Shown piece after piece: positions 22,812 through 35,300 of a DNA stretch of 64,000 nt (position 1 is its first letter; each line of letters begins with the position of its first letter). The position numbers and the translations under genes were made by a program. The stretch is from Brachypodium distachyon (taxonomy: Eukaryota; Streptophyta; Magnoliopsida; Poales; Poaceae): the NCBI RefSeq assembly GCF_000005505.3, contig NC_016134.3, positions 5,394,001-5,458,000 of the forward strand, in the 5' to 3' direction. The notes under the pieces are model-generated. The model was not told where the DNA came from. It saw only the letters and a list, made by a program, of their open reading frames with translations, and made no database searches.

Positions 22812-25800
22812 TCAATCAGTCTTTGACTCTTTCGATGATTGGGGAAGATTATATAGAATCAGCCCCGACAGCAATACCACACCACCTATGATAAAAGAGG
22901 CGCTTAACTTTGCGCCTTGAGGGATGTAAGGCAAAGGAAGAGAAAGGATATAAATTGATATTGGCACTGCAATGAAAACAAACATCATCAGCAGTCATGA
23001 AAATACTAGTTCAGTTTGATCCATACACAGCGGCAGCAGAACAATAAATGCAAATGCAAATGCAGGAAAAGAAAGACAGAAGGAAATACCTGCTGATGTT
23101 GCGGTAAGTGAAGCAACCAGGGCAGATGACATCTTCACCAAATTAAGCAACGAGATATTGAAAGCCATGTTCACCAATATGAAAAGCAATGGTAGGAATG
23201 GAGCTCCACCGCAATCTATAAGAAAATACAGGCAATCAGGTAGAAAAATTATATGTACAAACACTATAGAACCGCTACATAACCAACCTGAAATCATAAG
23301 TCCCAGGTTTTCAACTGACTAGTTCAAAATTTAAGGAGTTTGACAAAACAAGCCCAGATCAAGCAATTATGGTTCCCAATTATCAAGTGCAACTATTGTA
23401 CTACAAGCATTTCACGGCATTTGAGGAACTTCCCAGTGTGTCAAGCAATTATGGTTCCCAATTATCAAGCCCAGATCAAAATTTAAGGAGTTTGACAAAA
23501 CAAGCCCAGATCAAGCAATTATGGTTCCCAATTATCAAGTGCAACTATTGTACTACAAGCATTTCACGGCATTTGAGGAACTTCCCAGTGTGTAAATGCA
23601 TGTATTAGAACAGGAAAGAAGCATTACCGATCAGACTTTCTCCAACATTTAAGAAGCACTCAGCACCACCATTTAAATAGGCTGAGAGCTCAGCAAGTTT
23701 AATTCCTCGTAAATTAGTAAGTAATGGGAGAAGTAGAAAGACAAAAAGAGCCTGTAAATCATAAAAGGAAGTACAATACATGATATAAATCAAGGTTTAT
23801 GGATATGATAATGCTAAGTGTAACAAACGAATAATGTTGAATTTACAATCTCACCTGAAATCCAGATCCAAATGAATTGACCACAAAAATGTCTGGCCGC
23901 TTCCCCTGCACAATATTTCGTTTTGAGGTTATGTTTCTGAAGAAACTACACCACACACACATATACTAGCACATACAGAAAAATAAAGTGCGAGATAGAA
24001 CCTTAAGACGTTTTGCGCCATCAACGAAGACTGACTCCTGCAAAACACAATTCATATATTTGATTGAAGTCTCAGAAAATTATAAAAGGTGTATAATGTA
24101 ATAATAAAAGTAGCTAAACCTTCAAAATAGATGCACCAGCTTGAAGTGCTGATGAAGCAATCATCAGTACTGGCCAAATTAACTTCACGCCAGATAGAAT
24201 GTGACCCTCATTCGCTCCACTATAATAACAGTATAGAGATGGTCAGTCATAACCTGGAAATAACTGCCTATCGTAGAAAATAGCACAACAACACTTTTTA
24301 CTCAAATAAGAGTCAATGCTTATGAATAGACAAGAGCATAACTACCGATTTCTCTCTAAACAACTTTGTTGTGACAAGTAGCATATAATTTACGAGATAG
24401 TTCAAAGGATATACCTTGCAACAGCAATAATCACACCAGAGGTTACAAGGAAGCAACCAGTGATTTGTCTCAATGAGTACGTCCTTCTCAACAGAAAGAC
24501 CGAGAAAATAAGCTGCCAGACCAGGAAAGACTGCAGAACACACACACAGAAGATTATTATTCGACAATGAAGTACATAGGTAGGAGGTACAAACACAAAT
24601 AACCAAATATAATTTGCATTTTAGTACAATCACAAGCACATGTTACCCCATGTGTTATGTTATGGACCGGTCCAGAACAAGTTAAATTGGTAGGACGATG
24701 GTCCGTAAACCAGGGATAGGGGCACTCGCCCTCAACAACCGGCGGCAGGGCTCGACCCTGACGTGGAAGAGAGGCTCTGGGGATTGTTGGAACTTTTGAT
24801 GCTAATTGCTTAAAACTGTGACAATCGTTCATATAGGACAATTAACTTGATCCACGAGTCGGATCCTGATATAAACTCAAGACAACCATATCTCTACGTT
24901 CAAAGTTTAGTTGGACTCTTCCTAATTTAAATGGACACTTTCTAATACACATAAATATATCCAACAAGGATATTACTACTTAGTTTATTCCTTTTCCTAA
25001 CCTTCCAGTCTCTAATATGATCTACCCGATGCCTTCATGTTTATACCTAACTCCTGGTGCCTTGTCCACCCATCGCCATAACATCACGGTCACGGTTTTG
25101 AAATGCTTGAACAATTACAATAAAACAATTCCACTAGTTATAAGAACTGAAATCACATCACAAAACTAGAGTGTTTATCAGTCAATTAGTGGAGATGCAC
25201 AAGTACTTAAACATCTTTTAGGAGTCCTGTTTTGTTATAGGCTCTGTAGTTTGAAAAAAATGAAAACTTTGGGTGGCAGCAGGTTTTTGCTGCATAGTGG
25301 CTGGATTGAGACGATTTTGTCATAGTGGGTCTCCTGCTGGTGACGAACTCGATATTCCCGCTTTTCCTGCCTCCTTGAAACAGTTCCGTTCGTTGAATGG
25401 AAAAATGGGATGTCCCGGTTAAAAAAAAAGTATGTAAACACTAATCTCAAGCATCCACCCCTGCGTGTACATTTGGTTTTCCCTATTTTAATCAAATACT
25501 AGTGAAAACAAGACAGGAGGACAAGGACATGATATGTAAATCTTACACAATAGAGCACAGCTGAAATAAGTCAAATTCAGACCTGAGACAATATGGGAAT
25601 AGCAGGGCCAGGCAACATGGCTGCAAGTTTCACCAATAACAATCAGTTAGCACAAATGTCTGCAAGAAACACGGTAAAAAAGGTTTCCGAAATTACCTCC
25701 TGCGGACATGCCAGCGGCGACCCCAAGAGCCTCCAACAGGCCGATGGCGGCGAACCGACTCTTTGGCAACGCAAGCATGTCCCACGTCACCAGCCCCCTA

Positions 25801-26094
25801 CGGTACCTCACGTATAGTATTGTGAAGTACACGGCAACATACCTGCAACGTTCCAATTGCAGATACAACATGTCAGAGCCCAGAACCGCACGCCGAGCTT
25901 GCTAAAACCGACCTGCGCATTTCGTCGAACACCTCAGCGGTGCAAAAAAGCTTTTACCCGAAGGTGGTGAGCTGGGCGAGGAAGAAGGGGTAGGCCTTGA
26001 GGGGCACGAGCGCAAGCTTGTAGAGCACGCGATTGGCGACGGCCAGGGCCACCACGGCCGCCGACGCAGCCGCGATCGCCGGCGACGAGCTCAT
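22812..26094 (-). CDS. CRT-like (CLT) thiol transporter, 10 exons
   Basis: The product belongs to the plant relatives of the Plasmodium chloroquine-resistance transporter, drug/metabolite-transporter-fold carriers. Arabidopsis members move glutathione and its precursor across the plastid envelope. Exons are 26094-25958, 25842-25697, 25620-25583, 24530-24415, 24219-24120, 24037-24002, 23905-23855, 23751-23628, 23215-23090 and 22966-22812. All borders are GT/AG and the sum is 1029 bp (342 aa). Recognisable segments are LYKLALVPLKAYPFFLAQ in the first span, AIPILSQSFLVWQLIFSV across exons 3-4, and a C-terminal VALLSGL-like span. An in-frame stop lies just upstream of the ATG, so no longer N-terminus is available from this exon. 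The family usually has a plastid transit peptide of around 100 residues, which is missing here. Introns 3 and 8 carry a retroposon tail and a recent duplication. Confidence 0.88.
23324..23595. repeat. 152-bp tandem duplication in CLT intron 8
   Basis: 23324-23441 and 23476-23593 appear identical over 118 bases at an offset of 152. A shorter related piece (CAAGCAATTATGGTTCCC) fills the space between. The lack of differences means the event is recent. Confidence 0.9.
25215..25430 (+). mobile_element. Retroposon 3' tail in CLT intron 3
   Basis: The segment ends TGGGATGTCCCGGTT followed by an A9 tail, the typical 3' end of a grass non-LTR element. Flanks AAGTACTTAAACA and AAGTATGTAAACA may be a decayed target duplication. 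No coding motif remains. Confidence 0.45.
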
Positions 26095-27160
26095 TGCAAC
26101 GTACTAGTATTATGCTACGGCAAGCAAGAGCTTACTACGCGAGGTTTGTCTAGCGCTAGGGTTTTCAGTTCAGGAAGGCCGGTGGAGATGGAATTGGGAA
26201 TCGCGGTACCGTGCTTGTAGCGGCGAGCTGCCGGTTGCTTGCCGTGAGCTTGGGGAATTGTCTCTGCTCTTCAACCCCCATGGTCTACGGCGTTTTACAA
26301 TTACACCCTTGGATTTTGCTGCTCCTTCGGAACGAGGGCCGCGTGTGAGATTCCGTTCAGATGCTATGAGCCGATGGAGGAGAAAACTGGAGCGGGGTCC
26401 TTCAATAAAACTTGACTAGCTTGAGACTTTCATCTTATCCTTTGACCATGCACTTTTTACCAGTCGTCCCAAATGCTTTCGAGTGTAATTTGACTAGCTT
26501 GATCATGTCATGGAAAGGAGTATCATCTGTTTCACTTTCAGACTTCCGAAATACACAGCTGTGTGTTTCGAAATTATACCATCTTGCTTCCTGGAAAGGG
26601 AATGTCAATTGTAACAGTAATACAAACCTATGGTTGTGTGCATCCATCGATGCAAACGCCATGGAGCTTTCCTCCTTTTCAAAGAAAAAACAGTAATACT
26701 CCCGCCGTCTCATATTAACTAACTTTCTATTACATGCATCTAGACACTTTTTAGGTATAGATACATCCATATTTGGACGAATTTGAGTCGGTTAATATAG
26801 GACGGAGGGAGTACAAACCTGGAATGGGCCTAAGTTGTGGCTTCTGACAAGAAAACATAGTCAGCCAGAGTCGAACCTCTGAATGTCATAACTGTGGTTC
26901 TAGTAAAATGAACACATGAGTGAATCACAATATCTGGGAAAACATTATGATCCTTCAGGAGTTCAGGTTCAGGTCGAGCTTGTCATCATCAGTTAACAGA
27001 AAGCTAATCTTCCAACTGCAGTGAAATTCAGGAAGATTGCCTGTACATGTTTTACAAATTTTGAATTATACCAATGAACATTACAATATGTAACGAATGG
27101 CCACAGCAACATAAATAGAACAAATGTAATTCATTCATCTAAGGCTAGTAGCCATCATTA
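26095..27160. other. Intergenic region between CLT and PSF1 genes
   Basis: Head of the CLT gene to tail of PSF1. It contains one Stowaway MITE. No other gene or RNA is recognised. Confidence 0.5.
26697..26813. mobile_element. Stowaway MITE
   Basis: TACTCCCGCCGTCTCATATTA at the left and TAATATAGGACGGAGGGAGTA at the right pair as inverted repeats with terminal TA (first 18-20 bases). Length 117 bp. Confidence 0.9.
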
Positions 27161-27164
27161 ACAG

Positions 27165-29480
27165 CTATGTAGGAGCACAGGCATTCCTCATTTTGCCTTG
27201 TTCCTTCACATCTAAGACAAGATATCTTCTTTCCTTTTTGCAGTCTGTCAGAATTTGAAGAGTGCTTGTACTATCACACAGCAGCAAAGAAGAAAATAAG
27301 TGGGTGATTATCTCCTCAATCATAATCTGCATCTGACAAAACACAAGTTTAGACGTACTGTTCAAGAAATGAGATCCAAAATAAAAAACACAAGTTTGTA
27401 GGGGCAGTAGCTGAACTAGCCATATGTCAAGTACTACCATTGTTACAAAATGTAAGACATGAAAAGCTATAGTGTGATGCAACTTTAACTTTTAACTCAA
27501 GAAATGAAAAGTAAAAAAAAAAGGGCAAGACATTTTGGAAGGCTAAAATGGTGAGCCAAAACATCTTACATTTTGAAACAGAGGTAGTATGAAATATTTG
27601 TCCCCATTGAGCCTTTTCTGATATTCTCCGTAGGACATGTGCTTTGGCCATGACATCACAATTACACTATGCCAGTAGTCTAGCTGTGCAGTTCCTTGTT
27701 CTGTTCTTTGGCCTTCTTGGGTTTTATTTATGTTTTCCTTTTTTTTTCACTTTCTGTTCTTTGTTTGTTTTCTTTTTGCTTTTGTTGGGGCTTGTAAGAC
27801 TCACGCCGTCTCGGTGTTTTGTTCCAAATGAAAATGACCCACCCCCAGGGGTTGGTCCGAGAAAAAAAAGGTAATAAGATCACAGTGAGGAATGATACCT
27901 ATCGTACACCATATGTGATCCCTACTCCAAAAACTCTTCCATGAGGCCCTATTATAAGTTAAACAGTGTATTGTTATCACAGGAAATGCTTAAAGCATGA
28001 AGATCATGAAGTAAAAGACAGCAAACCTGTGATATAAATTGTTCGGCGTCTGTACGCCTTAGGAAATGTAGTGAGTTCTTGGTCAATGATATGGAATGGT
28101 CACCTAGAGATACTTCACCAATGTCCTCCAGTACTCGAACCTGGATATAAGGGTCCTTGGGAGGTACCATGTCCTATAAAATTTATATAGCAGGTCTGGT
28201 GACTGCATTTCCTCCCTTTAAAAAGTACATGGTATAGAGGGGTCTCATACCACTGTTAAATCTATATCCATCTCCGAAATGTATGACTTAATGGCTGCAG
28301 AGTGGTTCTTGAAGTATTCTTTCTCTGAAAAGTGGAGCTTTTCTTGTATTTCATGAGGAAGAACAGGACCAAGTTTCCATCTAAAACTCTGAATAGTTTC
28401 TGCTCGGTTGTACCTGGTTGGATAGAATGCTTTCAGCTAACGTCCAGCCAAATTCAGGTTAAGCCTAGACAATGGATAGAACAGAGATAAACTAAAAGTT
28501 TGCACAGCTGTAGGATATGAATCATGTACATGTAAGCGATGAGGCATCTTTTGTTCCGGAGCAGTGAAAGATGGTGGATAGCTGCACCATAGTGGTCCTC
28601 GTTTCTGGTTGTCTCAATGTCTAAGTTTTGGTCCACCATTTTCCTGTCACAAGAACAAAACATATGAGGCATTCGAAAAGTTTATCAACTGCAGCTGGTA
28701 AGGAAGTGATGTATGCACATAAGGCAAAGTTAGACGAAGATGTTCAACAATCTAAAAGCATGCAAGTTACCTGATCAATGACTGAAACTGTGCATTGTGC
28801 TCATTGCACTCTCTAACGACCTGATCAAACACATCACTCTGCACATTCCGTTAGACAGCAAATTAGGTGTCCAGATATATTACACAAACTTAACAGGATC
28901 TATAGCTACCATAACCATTTTACCCAAGCGGTATACAATTATTATGCGGTGCTGCAGTAACCACCTCTTCTAAAGATTTGAAAAAAGCAGAATATGTCAT
29001 GCAAGTAAGCAACAGATAATTTTAACAAGATACCATGGAATTTGGTACCATGAACCTAACAATTTAACTGTCAGGCAGGCTCACAGGATTACAAATTAGG
29101 GGTGTGATACTCTTCTGAGTAAACGGATGCTGGTTCAGAAATTAAAATCGCATGAACTTTTCAGGGCAGATCACAAGGCCAGATCGTTAACATCTGCCCT
29201 GACGAGACGAGACAGGTGCTCGAACATGACACTTTGCACTAGATGTCAATTATACAACATATATGCCGAATTCCACCCAAACTGATACCTAACAAACCAG
29301 AGCAAACAAATTGGCCCATAATATACACGCAGCAAGGAGACTGAACCACTCAGATTCCCCAACTAGTAAATGCGATAGTGCGTATGGAGAAGGGAAGAAA
29401 ATTACGTTGAAAACCACCAGTTGCCCGGGCTCGCAGGAGTCGAGCTCCTTCAGCAGCTGCGACGCGCGCCTGCCGTACAT
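27165..29480 (-). CDS. PSF1: DNA replication complex GINS subunit PSF1, 6 exons
   Basis: PSF1 is one of four GINS subunits. GINS joins MCM2-7 and CDC45 to form the replicative helicase in the nucleus. Exons are 29480-29406, 28838-28771, 28643-28530, 28413-28251, 28173-28027 and about 27332-27165, with GT/AG borders and consistent phase. Diagnostic stretches are MYGRRASQLLKELDS at the N-terminus, HYGAAIHHLSLLRNKRCLIAY (split here as HHLSLLRNKRC), the FRWKLGPVLPHEIQEKL block, and the C-terminal VRVLEDIGEV to LHFLRRTDAEQFI beta domain. With this last exon the protein has 244 aa. PSF1 normally ends within about 10-15 residues of the QFI motif (near 200 aa), so the 55-residue tail is odd, and the last exon may be spliced differently. 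Intron 5 carries a LINE tail. Exons 1-5 are secure. Confidence 0.9.
27640..27872 (+). mobile_element. LINE 3' end inside PSF1 intron 5
   Basis: A T-rich stretch leads to a GGGGCTTGTAAGACTC block, then AAATGAAAATGACCC and GGTCCGAG followed by A8. This is the usual non-coding 3' end of grass LINEs. It is in antisense orientation to PSF1. No target duplication was found. Confidence 0.55.
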
Positions 29481-30285
29481 CTTCCTCCTCCTCCTCCCCC
29501 ACGCCCGCCGACGCGCGGGACGTGTTCGACGGAATGGCGCCGCGAGAGAGGGCCAGATCTGCCACAGCGGGGGCGGGCTGGGGCCGGCAGGGGAACGGTC
29601 AGAGAGCGAACTGCGGATAGCGCGACCGCTGTGGCCGGCGGTAGTCTGTGGCGGGGCCGCGGGCAGTGGCGGCAGTAGGAGGGGAATTTGGTGCGGCCGC
29701 GCGGGAAGAATTATGGGGGCTCGGTTTTGGGAGGTGGGACTGGGGATGGAAGGAAGGGGAATGCGTGGCGGGCGTTTTGTACGACATTGTTGGAGAGTAT
29801 CACGTGGCTTGCGGCCTTGCGGTTGCGGGTGGGGTTAATATGGGCTTCTCTATTTAAAAGAGAACCACAAATCACTAGGCCGTCTCGTGATACCAGAAGG
29901 TCCAGCCCACGAGCCCATCGTATTCGTACCACAGAAGTGCAACAAGAAAGAAAATAGGCTTGGGCTGGAATAGTACCAGTGCAGTCCTATTGCCATTACC
30001 TTTATATTATTTATTTTTGTTGAACCAAACACGTCCTATGTCTGTTGCTTCCCAGTCCTGGACAGAAAATTTTGTAAGGAGTACAAGTTTTGGCTAAGAA
30101 TTGAGCTAAAACTGACCAGAATCTAGGAGAGGCGCGCTGGGTACTTTACTAGCATCTACAATCAGCCTTCCAGAAAATGAGAAAATCCACGAGGGTCGGA
30201 GTGTGGACCACGTGAGCTGTCGCCGGGCTGCGTCCCGTGCTTTTTAGACGATCGATTGTCTTGCCAGTTTTGTTGATTGACCAGA
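29481..30285. other. Upstream region of PSF1
   Basis: GC-rich for about 350 bases, consistent with a promoter and 5' leader, then ordinary sequence. No other gene is supported; the overlapping short frames have no known motif. Confidence 0.4.
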
Positions 30286-30300
30286 ACTAACTGAAAGACG

Positions 30301-30650
30301 TATATGCTCTTCGAGAAGGTTTTTGCTTGGCTCCACATATTGGATGTAACGAGTTCATAATCCAATCGGACAGTACGGCGGTCATTGAATAATGCTTGAT
30401 GATGGTTTGTCCGCCACTCCGGCTGCGGCAATTTTCTATGACCGTAAGATTTTAGTTTCGTGTTTTATCTCTGTTTCCTTTGAGTTTTGTCCTCGGAAGG
30501 CCAACATGGTGGCGCATAACATAGTTTTTCTGAAAATTTATCTTATACTCGGAACTATGATCCCCTAGTTTTATTTTTCCTATGCTGATAAACGTTGTAA
30601 CTATTTTTCATAATCAATAAACTGTGACGGATGGCTTTCCCTAAAAAAAA
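30301..30650 (+). mobile_element. 5'-truncated LINE with target duplication
   Basis: AACTGAAAGACG occurs at 30289-30300 and again at the end of the A-tail (30649-30660), a 10-12 bp target duplication. The 350-bp insert encodes a decayed RNase H-like end (IQSDSTAVIE, later FCPRKANMVAHNI) followed by a non-coding 3' end and an A8 tail. This is the textbook structure of a LINE truncated during reverse transcription. Confidence 0.85.
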
Positions 30651-30751
30651 CTGAAAGACGGTCCCAGTGGGTGACGGCTCCTACTGAAATCCCCAAATCC
30701 ATCTCAATTCCACCCGATTTCTCCCAATCTTGTACGCAAGCGTGAATTTGG

Positions 30752-30837
30752 TACTTCCTCCGTCTAACAAAAGATGTCTCAAGTTTGTCAAAATTTGAAT
30801 GTATCTACACATGACTTAGTGTATAAATGCATTCAAA
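30752..30837. mobile_element. Left part of a Stowaway MITE
   Basis: TACTTCCTCCGTCTAACAAA starts a Stowaway of the same type as the one at 19360. It is cut off where CACTA-type sequence begins. The matching right end is not found downstream. Confidence 0.7.
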
Positions 30838-31965
30838 CACTACTACAAAATACCCCTTCCATGAACCCTCACCAGTGGCGGTTATTTTGATTCAAAAAAT
30901 CACCGCACCGGTGCTCGAGCCACGGGTGACCTCCCGAAGACCGCTGAAACTTGCAAAAATCATAACTAATTCACAAAAAATCAAAACAATGTGGTTATTT
31001 TTGCTAAAGTCTTCATTTCAATTCCTTAACACGTTGGAACAATAATATCACATGGTCTTTCTGATAAAATATGATTTTCTATTTTTTCAATGCAAAAAAT
31101 GAAGTATTTTGTGAAGCAAGTACAAGTTTTGTGGTTCAAAATGGCACCTATACAATTTTCACACAAAGTAGACCATATTTAATTGGTTGTGTCCAAAGGT
31201 TTTGAATTTTATATCTTTATTTATACTTTCCCCATTTAAATGAATTTCTAGCGATTTCCCAAAAGTAATTCAAAGTTGTACTACAAGTGTGTGATAGTTT
31301 GTTCGTAGAAAATAAAAAAACATTTTACATTACCCCAAGTTAGAATTATGCAAGATTCATAAAGGGTGTTGAAATATTCAACACCTTGCTATGAAAAGAT
31401 GTGCCGACAATTTTCACCCATCTTGCGAAAATTCCAACAATATGAAGAAAATGTAAAAAAAGTCCATTCTTTCGCATGGAGTCCTTTTATGTGTTCTAGT
31501 TGTCATGAAAAATGATAAACTTCAATTTTGACAAATTTTCGAAAAAATCCTTCACAAAATGGACTATCGAGTATGAATGTTTATGAGTTTCAAGCGAGAT
31601 GAGCAAAGTCACGACCATTTCTATATCATAGTTCGTGATAATGAATCCAATTGTTGTGCAAATGTGCATATTTGCATGCCAAACAATATTGTCAAAGATT
31701 TTAGAAATTTTAAGTTTTAAAAATATGTTTTTCAATTTCTAAACACAAAAATGAGGTATTTTGTGAAGCAAGTACTATTAGTATGGTTCAAAATGCCACC
31801 CGATTTTTGCACAAAATGGATCATACTTACAAACTTATAAATCAATTCAATTGTAGTCCAAAATACAATTATTTTATGCTAAAAATAAAAATAAAAATGA
31901 ATTTGAAACACTCCAACGGTGGTTTTACATTTAAACCCGCCACTAGCTAGAGGTAGAAAGCACAC
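30838..31965. mobile_element. CACTA element fragment
   Basis: It begins CACTACTACAAAATACC, a CACTA terminus, followed by CACCAGTGGCGGTT and CACCGCACCGGTGCT subterminal repeats. The interior is AT-rich with no transposase. A CCCGCCACTAG repeat near 31938 marks the other subterminal zone, but no right terminus was found, so the copy is truncated. Confidence 0.6.
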
Positions 31966-32178
31966 GATCCAGGTGAAACCCGATACTCATCTGTGATTGG
32001 CCGAGCCTAGATGCCATGGATCGATGAGGTTGCAGGAGACCCCCTGACTCTCTCTCTCTCCTTATCCCATCCCCGTGACCCTACTATTCTCCTTATCGCT
32101 TTCTTTTCTCCCTGACCGAGCCTCCTCCTATGTCCTCTCTCCCTCCCCACTGAGCCTCCTCCTCTCCCTCCCCAGGGT
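31966..32178. other. CT-rich low-complexity stretch
   Basis: Runs of CTCTCTC and CCTCCTC with no coding signal. It may belong to the transposon fragment at its left. Confidence 0.4.
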
Positions 32179-32319
32179 TTTCACCCCAAAAAAATTAAAG
32201 TATGTTCATTATTAATTTGTCGCCATGCCGTCATATCCACCGTCTCTACCGGTCGGCACCTGACTGGCGCTAGCTAGCCGGCGATCGTGATACATATACA
32301 GGGCTCCATAGGCGTCGGA

Positions 32320-35300
32320 CACTACGCCAGAATGGGTTACTGGCACACGAGCTCCAGTGACGGTATAGCTGGTCCAAAAAATTCACCGCCACTGGACGTC
32401 GTTGGAGGAATCCAAAACGAATACCAGTGGCGGTGAGCAACCACCGCCACTGCTAGTGGAGCACCGGTGGCGGTGAAAGCACTCACACGACTAGCACCGC
32501 CACCGGTGCTCTAGCACCCGTGGCGGTGGTCCTTCACCGCCACTGGAGCTCCTTAGTAGTCAACGGCGCACGACACTAGTGGCGGTTAAAGTGGTCGAAA
32601 AAACAAAACGCCACTGGAAACGAGTACCAATGGCGGTTAGCTTCCAACGCCGCTGTTAATAGAGCACTAGTGGCGGTGCCAGCACTCATGCGGCTTTCAC
32701 CGCCACTAGTGCTCCTAGTACCAATGGCCGCATCACTTACCCGCCGCTAGTGCTCCCCAGAGATTCCCATCCCATTTACCAGTGGCGGGCAGATTCTTCG
32801 AACCGCCACTAGTAAGTTATCTATAAAGCAAAGATATTGTGGCCTTATCTTCCTCAGCTCGCGCGTCTCTGGACCAGCTGCGGCTCCTGAACACACAGGC
32901 GACGGGGAAGCCCTGCCAAAACTCCATGGCGCCGGCAGCCGGAAGGTTGCTCCCTTTCCCTCTCCTTCTTCCTCCTCCCCCTCTCCTTTCCTCTAGCTCC
33001 TTCCTCTCTTCTCTTCTTCCTCGACTTGGCTGAAATGGCGTCGGTGGCCGGGAGAGCTCGATCTCTCTCCAGGAGCTGTCCCGGGCGGCCCCCTTGCTTG
33101 GGAGGTCCCCCACTCTTCCCCTAGCTCCGTTTCTCCCTCCCCTCTGTCGTCTCTCTGGTTGCTGCGCGTGCGCCCCCTCCCTTCTGTCTCTTTGGTCCCC
33201 CCCCCTCTCTCTCTCTCTCTCTCTGCTTCCCTGTGTGATTAATTAAGCTGTTCTCTCTCAATAAAATATGTGTTGAATGTGCATGTTCCGCTCAGACATC
33301 GTGCCGTGTTTGTGAATTTTTTTGTTTGTACATGTATACGGGCCATCGTGCTGTTTGTGTTCACATGTGGGTGTGGGTGTGGGTGGGTGTTTATTTGGCA
33401 ATTTTTTGCAAAATTTGTAAATTTTATAGCAAAGGTCATGCCAAAATTTTGTGTGATACTATATGTAACTTGATTTATGTTTGTTTATCGTGTTTTAGCT
33501 CGATGAGCCATGCTTGGATGTACGAGGAGACAAGAAATTGCGAAGAGTGAATAAGAAAACTGAAGGACTTCACTGATGTCACCACGGAACATATGCTGAG
33601 AAAAGGGGACGACATGACATGTTGTCCATGTAGCAATTGTCGTAACACAATGATGCTTCTGCCAAACGATGTGGAGTTGCACTTGCTCCTACACGGTTTT
33701 GTGTTGGGTTATTCACGTTGGACTTGTCACGGCGAGGATGCCATTGAAGTTGAAAGCGACCCAGAAATGGAGAACATGGAGCATGATGATCCACCCGACG
33801 AACCATGCCGTGGCGAAGATCAAGAAGTTTCGCAAGACATGGTGGCCGAAATGCTAGATGATGTGCACCTGCGTAAACAGTTAGATGACGCTGACGATGA
33901 GTTAGTGTCCCGTAAATTCCAGAAGCTGAGGGAGGACGCAGAGACGCCGTTGTATGAAAATGTAGGGCCGGACAAAAGTGTGCTGGAAGTAACGCTCGAA
34001 CTTCTCCGAATGAAGGCAAAATATAACATCGTGGACTCAGAATTCACAGATATTTTGAGTTACCTTTCTACAGTTCTTCTTGCGGGCAACATGTTGCCTA
34101 AGAGCACGTACGAAGCGAAGAAGGTTGCATGTCCCCTCAGGTTAGAGGTTGTCAGATACCATGCTTGTCCGTTGGACTGCATCATATACAAGGGTAACTA
34201 TAAAAACATGCACAACTGTCCAGTATGCAAAACATCCCAATACAGGAAGAAAGACCCCAATCCTGAGGGCCTCCCGGAGGAAGAAGTGACTCGTGGTCCA
34301 GCGGCGAAGACAGTATGGTACCTCCCGTGTGGTAGCCGGCTGGAGCGTTGGTTTCAAAACGAGAAGGAGGCCAGGTGGTTCATCTTCCACGACGCGACTT
34401 AGAAGGATATCAATCCTGATGGGGTGTACCGTAACGATGATGGTGTACTTAGACACCCCGCCGATGCGGCTCAATGCAGGACCCTGGACGAGGAGTTTCC
34501 AGACTTCGGCATAGAGGCCAGGAACATCAGGTTCGGGATGAGTACGGACGGAATCAATCCGTTTGGAAAACATGAGCAGCAAACACAGCACATGGCCGGT
34601 GATCCTGTTCATATACAACCTTCCTCCGTGGCTTATCATGAAGAGGAAGTACATCCACCTATCCATGCTCATACAAGGTCCTAAGCAACCGGGAGCTGAT
34701 CTGAACGTGTATCTGGAGCTACTGAAAGATGAACTTGTGGGACTTTGGAGTACGGGTTGAAAGGTTTGGGACGCTCACAAGAAGGAGGAGTTCACCCTTC
34801 GGGCAGCTCTACTAACATGTGTGCATGACTACCCTGCGAACGGGAACTCATCTTGCCAACGCACACATGGGTACAAAGCATGTACAAAGTGCGGGGATGA
34901 AACAAACTCACAGAGGCTGCCAGTTTCACAGAAGATTGTGTACATGGGACACTGAAAGTGGTTGCAACGCGATGACCCATGGAGGAAGGACAAGAAAAAC
35001 TTCAATGGGAGGACAGAGCCTCGCCCGAAGCCTAGGGAAAAGACTGGGCACGAAATCTATGAAATTGTTAGGAACTTGGAAGTTGTTGCCGGGAAAGCAA
35101 ATCCGCAAGCGAAAGAGAAGGATGGCGATGGACCTGTGTGGAAAAGGAGGTTGGTGTTTTGGGACCTGCCTTACTGGAAATTCTTACAAAGACATCACGC
35201 CATAGATGTCGTGCACGTCGAGAAGAACGTGTGCGATAGCTTGTTGGGCTTGCTAATAAACAATGCAGATAAGACAAAAGATGGGCCAAAGACACAGAAG

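Noticed and set aside
24640..24800. A SINE with a pol III B box (GGCTCGACCCT)
   Set aside because: No convincing A box, A-tail or target duplication was found.
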